A stretch of 64,000 nucleotides of DNA, from the NCBI GenBank assembly GCA_002110485.1, contig MOWL01000046.1:434001-498000 (forward strand), read 5' to 3'. Shown piece after piece: positions 48,755 to 60,232 of the stretch. The position numbers were made by a program, and so were the translations under genes. This DNA is from Emergomyces orientalis. Taxonomy: Eukaryota; Ascomycota; Eurotiomycetes; Onygenales; Ajellomycetaceae. Numbering within the stretch: position 1 is the first letter of the stretch; each line of letters opens with the position of its first letter. Below the pieces are notes generated by a model. That model was not told where the DNA came from and searched no databases. It saw nothing but the letters and a program-made list of their open reading frames with translations.

Positions 48755-50284
48755 CGGAGGTTCATGTCAAAAGTTCTTTCCCACGCTAAAAACGCCACAA
48801 AAGTATAATATGAAGATAGCAAGCTTTTGAAGCCATGTTCTATATCATATAATCTATATAATCATCTGCGGCCTTCTTTATATTCATTTCCCCCTTCTAG
48901 CTCTATAATCTTTTGAATATGAGTAGGAATCCGCTCTATCCATGCCTGTATAGTCTCCTGCGGCAGATCCTTCCAACACTGCTCCCATGCTTTAATTGCT
49001 TCTGCCCGGCTCTTCGGAGCTCCCTTTGCGGTGGTTTTGCGCTTCATCCAGGGCCAGCAAGGTTCTATTGGATTAAGATCCGGAGAATTACCCGGCCAGA
49101 GCATTCGCCGGACATTGTATATATCATAGATCCGGCGTTGAATATAGTGATCATGAGCAGGGGCCTTATCCTCCTGAACAATTGTATCCGGGCGTTCTTT
49201 TTCACACTCTTTAGCAAAGGGAAAGAGCTTTGGAATGAGGATTTTCTTCTGATATCTATACCAGTCAATGCCGCCGTTCATGCCGCGAGAAAGCTTGCCA
49301 GTTCTCTTATTCCATTTCCACGTAGGCTTGCTGCCAGGCAGTTGACGAAGCTGAAGCCATCTCATTCCATTTTCCAGTTCCCATTTCTCCTTCAAAAGAG
49401 GCTCCAATTCTGCATTTAAAGCCTCAATATCTTTAAGAGATTGAGCTTTTTCAGCAGCAGTCTCCGGAAGCCAGCAATGACAGGGACCTTTTTTATCATA
49501 AGAAAAGCAGCCCCAAAACATGAACTCTGAAGACCCTTTCCATCGTTCACGAATACAACTTCGTACAAAGGCCTCATCCTTGGTTCGCCATATTCGATAT
49601 CCACCGCGTCGATGAAGAAGAATAACAGAGGTTTCATCAGACCATATAACCAATTTCCAATCCTCAAGAGTCCAATCCTTATGAAGTAAGCAAAACTGAA
49701 GTCTTTCTTCTTTCATTCTTTTAGTCAAACCAGGCTTCCGTGTTGGCTTCGTCTTCTGAAATCCAGCTTTCTTCAGAATTCTGTGGATCATTTTGACTGA
49801 AATATTGAAGCCTTCTTGACTGAGTTCACCCGCAATATCAGCACAGGTTTTCTCACGGCCGTAGCGATCAGTTCGCACCTTGGTTATAATCTGTTGTTGA
49901 ACTTCAGGGGTCTGTTTGGAAGGTCTGCCAGAGCGAGGAGCATCTTTGAGATAGGTGTCATTAATGACAATGGGTCGAGTATTTGGATCAAATCCTCGTT
50001 CGATTGCGCGGGCATATATAAGATTGATTGTACAAACAGATATGCCAGTAATGCCGGATATTTCAAGGGAGGTCTTTTGAGCAATAGATTTAAGGGTAAT
50101 CACTAGAGAACGCGTTGCAATATCAGTATTAGAAGCCATCTTGACAAGCAATTTAATGAGAAACAAGAATATCATTCTTACTGCAGATTTTAACGTATTT
50201 ATGATGAAGCAGATTTGTGGGATTTTCAATTTAGTGGCGTTATATAGTGGCTTGGCGGGAAAGAACTTTTGACATGGACCTCCG
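48755..50284. mobile_element. Tc1/mariner-family DNA transposon with intact transposase
   Basis: 1530 bp element bounded by 28-bp inverted terminal repeats at 48755-48782 and 50257-50284. The arms differ at one base; both begin CGGAGG and contain ATGTCAAAAGTTCTTTCCC. TA dinucleotides at 48753-48754 and 50285-50286 flank the ends, the expected target-site duplication for this superfamily. Beyond the repeats a further shared AACGCCAC lies a few bases inside each end at different spacing. The single gene fills most of the element on the minus strand. It lies between Med20 and the reductase gene and interrupts no recognised gene. Confidence 0.93.
48862..50139 (-). CDS. Tc1/mariner transposase (DD34E)
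   Basis: Cut-and-paste transposase of 425 residues, uninterrupted. The frame is open further upstream, but that part would run past the terminal repeat, so the ATG at 50139 (MASNTDIATRSL) inside the element is chosen. The N-terminal third has paired helix-turn-helix signatures of the Tc1/Tc3 DNA-binding region, with GRPSKQTPEVQQQI and SVKMIHRILKKAGF. The catalytic triad is Asp168 (VIWSDETS), Asp324 (VQEDKAPAHDHY) and Glu359 (SPDLNPIEPCW), with 34 residues between the last two. About 65 extra residues (roughly 228-293, including KWNKRTGKLSRG and GGIDWYRYQ) lie between the first two catalytic Asp, an insertion I associate with fungal members. No stop or frameshift is present, and the coding region does not show the wholesale C-to-T decay of RIP. 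Confidence 0.93.
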   Translation of the reverse strand: MASNTDIATRSLVITLKSIAQKTSLEISGITGISVCTINLIYARAIERGFDPNTRPIVINDTYLKDAPRSGRPSKQTPEVQQQIITKVRTDRYGREKTCADIAGELSQEGFNISVKMIHRILKKAGFQKTKPTRKPGLTKRMKEERLQFCLLHKDWTLEDWKLVIWSDETSVILLHRRGGYRIWRTKDEAFVRSCIRERWKGSSEFMFWGCFSYDKKGPCHCWLPETAAEKAQSLKDIEALNAELEPLLKEKWELENGMRWLQLRQLPGSKPTWKWNKRTGKLSRGMNGGIDWYRYQKKILIPKLFPFAKECEKERPDTIVQEDKAPAHDHYIQRRIYDIYNVRRMLWPGNSPDLNPIEPCWPWMKRKTTAKGAPKSRAEAIKAWEQCWKDLPQETIQAWIERIPTHIQKIIELEGGNEYKEGRR

Positions 50285-50286
50285 TA

Positions 50287-51547
50287 CACCTTTCTCGTTT
50301 CTCCCTGTTCCGTGGTCGTGTTTCCAACCCCTTCAGTAGGCCCTGTTGGGTACACACCGGTTTCAGAACAAAATTTGACGACGATTATTATCTCATGAAA
50401 AGATCAGGTTTGATTTGTTAGCCTATGCACTCCGTGACACCACTCTGAAAGAACTGAGCATGCTACTGACAGCCACCAATGCATGGTGGACAGTTAGCAA
50501 GGGCAGCTTTTAGTTATTAATTAAAATGGCCAGACTCCATAGTAGAAAGTGGGATCATTTAAAAAGAGGGTCCCAACGGATTGTTTTGCCTGGCGTGTTG
50601 GTGGCAGGGACTGAAGAGCACCAGGCATGCAGAGATGATCTAATCTGATCCGCTGATTGATTACAGTAAGGTTTGCGGCTGATTGATGGTTCTGGCCAGA
50701 CTGGTGTTAAATACGGCATCATACTATCGTTGTTCGTTATATTACAGCAACTGCCAACATGCACTTTACCTTGCAATTTAGAGCAATTCCTGATATAAGA
50801 ATGATATCAGTCTTGTTATAATGCTTAACTACCGATGGAAACTCGATAAATATAAATTCTCTCCTTATTTTTAGAGTTCACCACAAATGAGAAATTAAAA
50901 AGAAGGTTTTATTCCGCGAATACAATGATTGTTACCGTAGTGTGTACGATGGGTGCCATGTAAATTACGCGCGTGTAATACAGCATGTATTTTCCGAGGT
51001 CAACCCACATTTTTGCTCTGCTCCCGATGTCGTTTTTCGCCTCATCCCAATATAACCTCGTTGCCCCCATTCTTCTGCTCCAGACTTTCTTCCTTCTGCC
51101 CTTCTCCCATTACTACCACCCTTTAACCTAAGGCATTTTCTTTTTTTTCTCTATTTACGAGCCCACCACTCTTCTGTTTCCTTTCTCTTCTCGATGGGAA
51201 GCCTCGGTTTCTTTTCTACACGGTCCACCAGGTGCATATATCCCTCTTTGCTCCGAAATACCCTTTGATATTCACGACCTGACTCCATTGTATCTGGCGA
51301 ATTGGACGACACATTTCATCTAGATGCGGATTGCTCAGCAGGCTTTATTTTAGGTTTAATATTCGACATATCGCCTCTTCCATCCCGGAATACCTAGATA
51401 TACCTGTGTGCAGGTACGCTACGCATTTGTGACATTCCCCCCAGCCTTCATAACTCCGGAAGCTCGTGGACCCCATTTTCTTGGACGAAGCTAACATAAA
51501 ATCTAGATAACAGTTGCAATTGCAGCTTTCCTCTTTTAATTGCTGGA
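50287..51547. other. Intergenic, transposon to reductase gene
   Basis: 1.26 kb. Left part AT-rich with no frame above 73 codons. From about 51000 to 51250 it turns CT-rich (CTTTCTTCCTTCTGCCC and similar), typical of a fungal promoter for the reductase. The leader just before 51548 includes a small minus-strand frame that I regard as chance. Confidence 0.6.
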
Positions 51548-53560
51548 ATGGTGTCATCAATGAATCAGCAAGTGGAAACTATCCCCGTTTCCAACACATC
51601 CCACCCGGACAACCCAATCCCGGAAGAACCTACATCTCTACCGCATCTCAAAATAATTCATATGGGAACAACTGCCTCGCTGGACAGCCATTCGTCTTCC
51701 GTATCTACAGTTGGAACAGCGGAGCCAGCTAGTGATACGGAAGCACCATCAACACCAGGAACGGAGCCATTACCAGATGATGTCGCAGAAGGGATCTTAG
51801 ACCTTACCCTCGGCTCAAAGTCGCCCCCGTTGGCCACTAAACGTCGGAGACGGGCTTCTACTGTATTGATATCGCAAAGCTCAGAGGATGTTCAGAAAAT
51901 TCTAGGCAGTGGCCAGGGTGGTACACATGTCCTCGAAAAAATTTGCTGTGGGGGAGGATGCTGCAAACTTCAACCTCTCCAGGAACCTGCGTCGTCGTCC
52001 TCGATTCACCCTGTCATCAAACCGAAGAATAAGGCATTCGAAAGCCTGAAGCTACACCTAGGCCAATTATCACACGACAGTACACTGACAAACATTACCC
52101 CCTTGCCCGAGAAGACTGTGTCGCTTTCTCCCATTCCAACAGACTTGGCCGATAAAGAATTAGGTCCAGCGGATCATCCACCTTCTTTCGTCAAACCGCA
52201 TCCTCCTTATGAAGTCTACCGTGCTCCCCTTCACCACGCTCGAGAATTGACCAAGCCAGGTGCGGAAAAGCGAACTTACCATTTTGATATTGATGTCACA
52301 GATTACCCCGCTGAGGGCGGTGATGTCGATTTCGTGGTGGGAGGCGCGATTGGCATCTGCCCCCAAAATTCAGATGAGGTGGTAGATGAAGTTTTCAACC
52401 TTCTTAGTATTCCTAAAATGATTAGAGACAAGAGGGTGATGGTCAACACTACCACCGGTCGGTGGCCTACTGTCTGGGGGGACGAAAAGCCTAGAACCTT
52501 ATTAACTACCAGGCGTGAATTGCTTGCCTGGTGCTCTGACCTCCAGAGTTATCCACCTACAAAACAAATTTTCCGATTACTGGCAGAGTATGCTACCGAT
52601 CGGGATGAGAAGAAGATATTGATGTTCCTTTCGTCTGCACAGGGGCAGGGGGCATTCTGCGACCTTCGCACTGGCCAACATACCACAGTGCCTCAACTCC
52701 TATCTGCATTTCCCTCTGCACAGCCACCTCTGGACCACCTCCTCTCTGTCCTCAACACTCTTATGCCACGATTCTATTCCCTTTCACAAGATCCGCTCGT
52801 CTCATGCACCCTCCGCGATGGCAAGCGCAAGCGTTTAATCGAGATCGCCGTCACCGTCCACGAAGCCCCAGATTGGCGAGGGGGCAGTCGAACGGGCGTA
52901 GGGTCCGGCTTCCTGGAACGGAAAGCCCAACAGCTTCTTCACGCTGAGAAGCTAGGCGACGACACCTCGTCCTTAAACCTACATATCCCAATGTTCCGTG
53001 GGCTGATGTCCAACCCTCTAGCGCGTGAATTTGTTTCCGACGGGCCCATGCTTCTCATTGGCGCAGGAGTCGGGGTGGCTCCGTTCCGTGGATTCGTCCA
53101 GCGCCGCTTAAAATCTGCAAACTGTGCCAACAAGGTGTGGGTCCTTCAGGGAATCCGTGACTCATTGCTCGATGAGCTTTACTCCGGTGAATGGGGCGTG
53201 CATGAGGAGACTGTGAAGAGGGTCGTCCAGAGTCGGAAGGGCGAGGGCAGGTATGTGCAGGAAGAGGTGCGCAACCAAGCTGATCTTGTATGGTTTGTCA
53301 TCAACTCGCTTGATGGACGGGTTTTCGTCTGCGGGAGCAGTAAGGGTATGGGTGAAGGTGTTGAAGCTGCGTTGGTAGACGTCGCTATGGCTAAGGGGAA
53401 TCTCAATCTTGAAGAGGCGCAGCTCTTCTGGCAAGGGAAAAAGGATGCGGGCCAATATATTGCGGTATGTACTAGCTGATACAAATTCTTCCCTCTGTTT
53501 CACATGACTCAAGAGATGCGACTGCTGACTTTCTTCCCCCGTATCTAGGAGACGTGGTAA
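51548..53560 (+). CDS. FAD/NADPH reductase-domain protein without flavodoxin domain
   Basis: Predicted flavoprotein reductase with the CPR/sulfite-reductase type FAD and NADPH modules but no FMN (flavodoxin) domain. Two exons: 51548-53464 and 53549-53560; the tiny last exon encodes only Glu-Thr-Trp and the stop. Total 642 residues. The first ~190 residues are polar and Ser/Pro-rich, with a basic patch KRRRR (98-102) and a striking CCGGGCC (Cys133, 134, 138, 139). From about 225 the FAD-binding domain begins (TYHFDIDVTDYP). PRFYSLS (406-412) is the FAD-contacting Arg-x-Tyr-Ser motif. IGAGVGVAPFRGFVQRR (from about 504) and VFVCGSSKGMGEGV are the NADPH site. The terminal Trp matches the aromatic residue that stacks on the flavin in this family. 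Partner and electron acceptor are unknown. Confidence 0.87.
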
Positions 53561-56500
53561 AAACATCTGGGGATCGTCTTTGCGAGCACCCCCTTCCTTA
53601 GTCGATGGTTGCCGCACTTACTTTTTCCGCGAGCCAGCTACTGGCTTTCTCTTTACTTCTTACTTTTTTATGTCCTCTCGTAACTCACCCTGCATGATTT
53701 CTATTCATAAAAGGTTCTGGTACATCAACATTTGACTGGAGTCGCTGACACCATTCAAAAGTTTGGAAACCTCAATTTTCTCAACATCCATCCAACCCCT
53801 ACTTACCACTTTCAAACTCCCCACATTCCAAGCGGACCCAACTCCGCACACCTCTCTCTTTCCCCCCTTGGTAAAGAGAATGCCACATTTTCCAATACCA
53901 TGGTTGGAATTTTGCTTATATACGCGTCTTATATGTATCGTCTTCTTTCCCCGTTCACCCCGCTGACGATGATGAGGCCAGGCTTTGGAAAGGAAAAAGA
54001 ACCTGAAACTGCCCATTTTTTACGTTCTTCTACAGCATTATTTCCTATTTTATATATTTCTTCTTCCATCTAAGATTACGTACCCCCAATCGCGTTGTGT
54101 TCCTTGTTCTATATTTCCTTTTTTTGGTTTTTTTTCCCTCTTCCTTTGTTATGGGAGGTTCTTTTGTTCGAATAATTATTTCCCTCTTATTATTCTCTTT
54201 TATATATTTTATTCTAGACGTTTAGAGAATACTCTTGTTCAATGCAATGAAATGAACGTATGCTAGGTTGGGGAGGGAGGGTTTCTTTCCAAGGGTCGAA
54301 GACATGATTTCGCCGCTACTCGCCCCTTTTTCCTGCCTCTTTTTTTTCAACAAGGTTTTTTTTTTTTTGGTTGTTACCTAGGGCCCCATTTTTCTTTTCA
54401 CGACAAAAGATGATATGTTTGATTGTATGCCTACTTCTTCCCCTCCTAATTCTGTGTTTCACCTCAAATTCTCTTTACTCCTGAATTAGTGACTGCGTTA
54501 AATCTTTTTTTCTTTTTTCGCTCTGGGGTTCAAATCAGACGTTTCATACTGATATTGGTCTTAGGTAAGGGATAGATAGGATAGGAGGTGCACGTTGCGA
54601 AGGTGGGGTGAGGGGAAATCGTTTCGTGTACAAGATGGCAGGGCAGGCCTTACTTTTGCTCGGGTTCCTCTCATAAACCTCTGAATTTGAGCTACGAGTA
54701 CGGGGAATGATAAGGTGGGAGCAAAATAATGGAGTAAAGGGATAGAAAACATATAATATGAACTTTTCCCTTCTTTTCCTTGTATATTAGGTCATGGTTA
54801 TTTGTTTGCCCTGTTTGAGGTTCAGGAGGGAGAAAATGTTAAACGCATGGACTGTACATATGCGTGGGAATAGTTTGGTTTCTTTGGGCTAGACACTGAC
54901 TACATTTGCGTTTTCTGTTTTTTTGTGCATGGCAAAAGAGGCGGCCTTCTCGAAACGAAGCTCCCTAACTTCTAACGCGGTTCTCGTTATCTTCTTTTGA
55001 CATCTCGCCTTTCTTTCCATCGTCTCTCAAAATGACAAATTCAAATGAATGCATGCTGCACATGCAGGCGCCTTGAGCGATCTGAATATCAACAGATGAT
55101 TTATGTTGTGTTTCTATCATCTTCAGACAAGGGCAGAATAAAACCATTGTTTTTAGAGTGGCCAGTACACTGAGTGAGGGCTGCAGTGCTGGAGGGGATG
55201 TTTCTTTCTTCACTTTCTTTCCAGGGGCACACTTGTCGTCCAGGCTGCTCACTTAAGTCTACAAATGCGCAGGACCAAGCTGGCCATGCGTGGATGCATG
55301 GCGGGACGGCACAATTACTGGAAATCTTCTCACTTTGGCCAAAGTAACTCCAATTCAAGGTGATTGTGGGTACACGTATTTAGAGCATGGCTTCTGAAGT
55401 TAGGATTCACTGCTCGCTTGACCAGATACCTGCTTATCCTGGGTCCTTTGTAGGTGGTATGTGCTTAATAAATTCATTGATGATATTTGTGGAGAAAATC
55501 AGTCCACAGCCGCAAGGGGAGAAAACGCTGATCCCATGTATGTATTCCGTTCATGCACTTAGGGGTGTGTATCAGTGGGATTTGGACGCAGAAGCAAACA
55601 AAATATTTTATTTTATTTTAAATTCTATTTTAACCCTCCTTGGTGGTTTTTGGACGTGAGAATAGTAGGAGGGAAAGAAATGTTGCGCAAAGTTATAGCT
55701 TGGCAAACGCATGGACATAGCCGGGCATTTGAAAAACGTCAGTCGATTCGTCCCCGGCAATTCGAATCCTCTTCTTTCTCAGGACCGTTGGTAGCAGTGC
55801 CTCATATTCCAGCGAGGCGACCACAGAAAACAGCGAATCATTGGAAGTTCGCCCGGATCAGGAGACAACGTCGCCAATATATATGGGTAATCATGTTGGT
55901 TAAATATTGAGGTCTGCAAGGAGGTTAATCTAATTTTTCCATTCTCTCCCCTCTGTGAACGACCAGATCAATCAATGGGATATGGCCAACCCTGCCCCTA
56001 TTTTTGTGATGTTTTTTAAACTTTTCTTGGTGCTTCTTATTGGTTGGCTTTTCCTTTTTCTGTAAGGCAAGAAGCTGCCGTTCTTGTGATACGTCACCAA
56101 GCCCTGCAAGGAATTTTTCAGAGAACATCCCTTCTTTGACAGAGCAAAGGTACCACTAACAAGGTGCAGTATTGTTTCCACAACTTGGGACAAACTTTAA
56201 ACCGCAGTTGTACCTACGTGTGCCTAGTACAAGCAAGCGGCTTGGTCCTTTCTTTCGAGCAACCCGGTGGCAGCCCAGGGCCTGACCAACAAGTTTTCGT
56301 ACAACACCTGACGAAGCGGGCAGGGTGGCCTCTTCTGCTTGTAAATTTTCAGATTTTCTTCATATCAGTGGTGTGATGGGCGTCCCAGGCGTAAAATGGA
56401 GCTATGAACATGTGCTTGCCGCAAAGTAAGCAGTTATACAGCATTGAATGCTGGGCCAACAACCTTGGCTGTATAGGTAGAACCCAGAGCCCCAAGCCGA

Positions 56501-59500
56501 CATAGACACAAAAACACTCTTGGCAACCGGCCTGGGGCCGGGTGTAGTGTTACCACTCCTCGTTTTCTTTCACCCTGCAGTAACCCATATGAGAAGCATC
56601 TCCGTTTTGCTCTCAGATGAGTCGCAAGAATTAAGGGACCGGGTAACAAAGTGTCATGTTGACTCTCCTGAAAATGAGCTGGGAGACGGTTTTTGGTTAA
56701 TGCAGATAATCACCTTCCGCCATTGAGAAAACTGGCGGTTCGTAATGGAGCATAAGTATATGCCTTGTAATCCCTTATGCCCGGTGTCTAAGTCAAGCAA
56801 ATTCCTGAACGAGGCCATTGTTGATGTCCCTAAGACGCATCTAGAGTATGGGGATAAAGCCGAGTGTGGGGGCTTTAAAACTAACATGGTATATGGCATT
56901 AGTCGGATTGGCCCTATACCTGGGCCTTATACGGAGTATTTGGGCAGGGTAATAACCCACTGGCAAAAACGCACGGCAATTGGAGGACGCCCAGCACAAA
57001 CTTCACCGCTGTTAGCCGTTGAGCAATATTTAAGAAAGCCGACATAGTCGCAATCAACCCCAATAGCTATGTCGCCCTAAGTATTTATTTTATGGATACG
57101 GTACAGCAGCCAGCGCGATTCTACTGTACAACTATCGCGCTGCTGTACCCAGATATGCATGGTCTGACGTACCGATATGCTTGCCCCTTTGGCAGATTCT
57201 CTTCTGCTTTGTTAGTATCACGCATAGGCTGGCACATGTTTAGAGCGGTTAGAGAGTATGGGACCATGTAGGAAGATATGGTATGGCCACGGCAATGCCA
57301 GTTCATTGTGCGTCGGCAAAGATGGCAGCGCAGAGGTCATGTCGAGGCCATCATCACCGCGTATGGTGACTGTTGTGGTTGTGTTGTGGACGTGCGATTT
57401 GGGATACACGAGAAGGTCGCCCACGTCCGTTTCAGGGAGTGTGGACCCCATGGTGCACAACAAAAGACCAGACGGAAAGGCGCCTTTTGTTTCTTGTCCA
57501 TCACAACCATCTGGAGCAATCACCAGCATAGTTTTTGACACACCCTGTCAGATGTTGTTGCAGGTTGGTTTTGTGTGTCGCGAAAATAGACATGAGAAAG
57601 CAAAGTGGCTGGAAGGTTGGTTGGGATTCGAGACAAGTTGTTCAACTGGGGGTACACGAATCCCTGTTCGCTGTAATGTCACCACCCGCAGATATTTGCT
57701 TGAAACTCCCTTCAAGCTGACCCGTCTAACTACTACTCTTGTAAACGCACCGCACTGTCTTGAAACGCCTGTCTAAATGAGAAACGGAAAAGAGTGGCCA
57801 TGAATATACAATTTCAACGGGGTGGAATAGAGAAAACGAGGCATTGCGCACGATATCATATGATAACTCTTTGCATTGTGGCTCAAAGCTTCGCATGAAT
57901 AACTACAGGGGATTGTACTGTTCTCGGTTTACTATTTTCATATCCCTGGTGGGCGCTAGCTAGTCAACGGGTCATGTTGATAGAATCATCCACGCCCTGC
58001 CCCTGTGCCTTCGATTCAAGCCTTTCGAGCAAACTTAGTTATTCATCGTGGCTTCTGCATTTCTCTTTTCTAACTTTCTATGGATATTAAAGGAGGGAAA
58101 CGAAGGCTAAGTTGATAGAAACGCCATGGAACCTTTGATCAGCGGCTCCAACCTTGGGTCTGGACAGGCTAGCAGAACCAGCAATTCCGAACGACCTCGG
58201 GAGGTTTCAAGCATGGGATACCCAAACTAACGCGCAGCCAAAAGAATCGCGATAATAATAGACGCAATTTCGGGTAACTCCTTGCCCTTGGGTTGGTTAC
58301 ATCTATCATGGACGTCATTGCAGCCAGCCCCTTGAGCCCAGTTTGCATGACCAAACTAGCAGCCTAGGCGCTTGTCAGCCCCCATGAGCATTATCATTGG
58401 TGGAGTTTGATAGGTTGACCAGTGGCATTTGCTGGCAGGTGGCAGATCGTGGCTCTAGCTGATGGCCTGTTGGAGGGATTTATTTGCTCAGTGGGTCTGA
58501 GAAAAAAAGGAAGAAAAAAAGAGCTCTTGCAAATACGGCCTAATCTGGTTGAGGGCGCCAGAGCACTCACTACGCCTGCAACATAAGATCGGGCAGTCAA
58601 TCAGTTTCCTGGGAACATTTACCCTGTCTGTGGTGCAAATGCAGGCTTCGGGTTAGCTCACCCAGATCGCTTGTACTGTACATATTTCTAGCTATACATT
58701 TTTTTTTTGTTTTTTTTTTTTCGGTGCACATTTTTCAAGTTAAAACAAAACCTGTTCGAAATGGTGTGGTACCCTCACTTTTCTTTTTCCCATCTCCTTT
58801 TCTGCAAAAAATTGGGGCAGGTATTTGAGTTCGAAACTAAGTTCATTCCAAATATTCCCGCTAACTTGTCGAACTAACCTGCCAGTTTATGGATCTGGAT
58901 TTGGCATCCGCAAATCCTGATGACAGGGGCTGCAAGGGTCACTTGGTACGACTGGGTCAGGGACGTCTCTCGAGTGTAACTCGGAGGAGCATTATTCAAT
59001 GATGGACGGGTTGTTTCTGTTCATCTGGCCTATCATGCACGTCAAACCTTGTGGGTTCTTCAATAGCATCAGTAAATCTGGATGCGGGCCCTCAGCGACT
59101 CCGCGCCAACTATCCACGGTCTGGGGCTCACGCTATTGCGTAACTCCTAACTAGAGGTTTTGAGATTTCAAAATTCGGATCCGAGGAATCAAGGCACGGA
59201 GTCCGGACATGTAAACCAGGGATAAGTGATGGTTCTCATTGCAAGTCTTTGATGAACATATTATTTGCTGTTTGTATAGATACTTCTTTTAATTTAGAGG
59301 CCACGAGGGATATGGCAATGATTTCTTCCCTCCCTATCTCGGTATTCGGCCGGAGGGAGGCCAGTGTTACGTTTTTAATCTGGTCCGAACTCTCCCAAGG
59401 AAATGCCATCAAATTGGACCCACTGGGGGCACGAATCCTCCCGTCGTGGCTTCGTGGACTAGCGCGGTTTATCAAATATTTTGGGAGCATCTGGGTCTCA

Positions 59501-60232
59501 ATTGGAGGCGCTACCTTGCACATCATTCTGCAACCCAGTGTCAAATCCCTGACTTCATCGACTGTCAACTCAACCTTAAGAATCTTACCCTTACAGTACC
59601 CGATTCGTGTCATTTACCCCTCTCGCCGTGGAAACTCATTACGGCGAACTGTGGAGTAGTTTCTGGCGACTGGTTCCCAACATGATCGTCGTTTTACCTT
59701 TGGCTCTCGGATCATTTTATGGAAGGAGGAATGGTAGTCAGATGTTGTCAGAGGGATTTCCCATTTGACAGGCACAGTAGTGTTGCCTTCATTTTTGCCG
59801 AATGAAAGCCAATTCTGGCACGGGTTTTCCCTAATCTCAGCAATAGTTCTGGATCTGGGTCCCTCACAGGATATGGTTTCCATAACCCACCGTGCTAACT
59901 CCACGCTTTTTTAAATAACAATATTGTGTCAGATGCTCCTGTGATTGTGACAAAATAGCAGCTAATATTCCCTTCTTGGTCTCTTCCCTTCTCACTGTTG
60001 ATCTAGACCAAGCCTACCAGAACATTTCCTGTTTTGATCCAGCACACTGCCATTCAAATGCTGTCCGCATGATTCATTACTCCGAATGGCTGCTGCTTCC
60101 TAAATTCCTGTCTAACGTCCGACTAGTCAGACCACAGGCCATCATTGACGTAACCCATTCCAGCCCAACATTGATTCCGTTGACTTTAAAAGCTGGAGGA
60201 TAAGCTGAGTGAGCAACCGTTGAGACATCCGC
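53561..60232. other. 6.7 kb gene-poor region upstream of the homeobox gene
   Basis: No gene recognised. To about 54560 it is the T-rich 3' flank of the reductase. Beyond, composition is balanced, with overlapping frames of 60-172 codons on both strands. A minus-strand frame at 57218-57529 has a faint dioxygenase-like look and is entered separately. TACGGAGTA occurs at 56930-56938. A T-rich block with T9-T12 runs lies at 58700-58730. Part may be a long regulatory region or untranslated leader of the homeodomain gene; part may be decayed DNA. Confidence 0.5.
57218..57529 (-). other. Unassigned frame, possible dioxygenase relic
   Basis: A 103-codon minus-strand frame (ATG at 57529) containing SGLLLCTM, PETDVGDLLVYPKSH and SNRSKHVP. 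The second string resembles the GNL.V.PGSH segment of phytanoyl-CoA dioxygenase-like proteins, where the His is an iron ligand. No start region, upstream iron-binding His-x-Asp or complete C-terminal half can be joined to it by splicing that I could find. A 172-codon frame overlaps on the plus strand. This could be a gene relic or coincidence. Confidence 0.15.

Noticed and set aside
50140..50355. Longer N-terminus for the transposase
   Set aside because: It would begin outside the element, beyond the terminal repeat; the internal ATG at 50139 fits the family.
54527..54540. GGTTCAAATC, a tRNA B-box-like string
   Set aside because: No A-box or foldable cloverleaf upstream; T-rich context.
59236..59904. 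Two consecutive minus-strand frames (96 and 125 codons) as a two-exon gene
   Set aside because: The only plausible donor and acceptor pair puts a stop in frame, and neither part resembles a known family.
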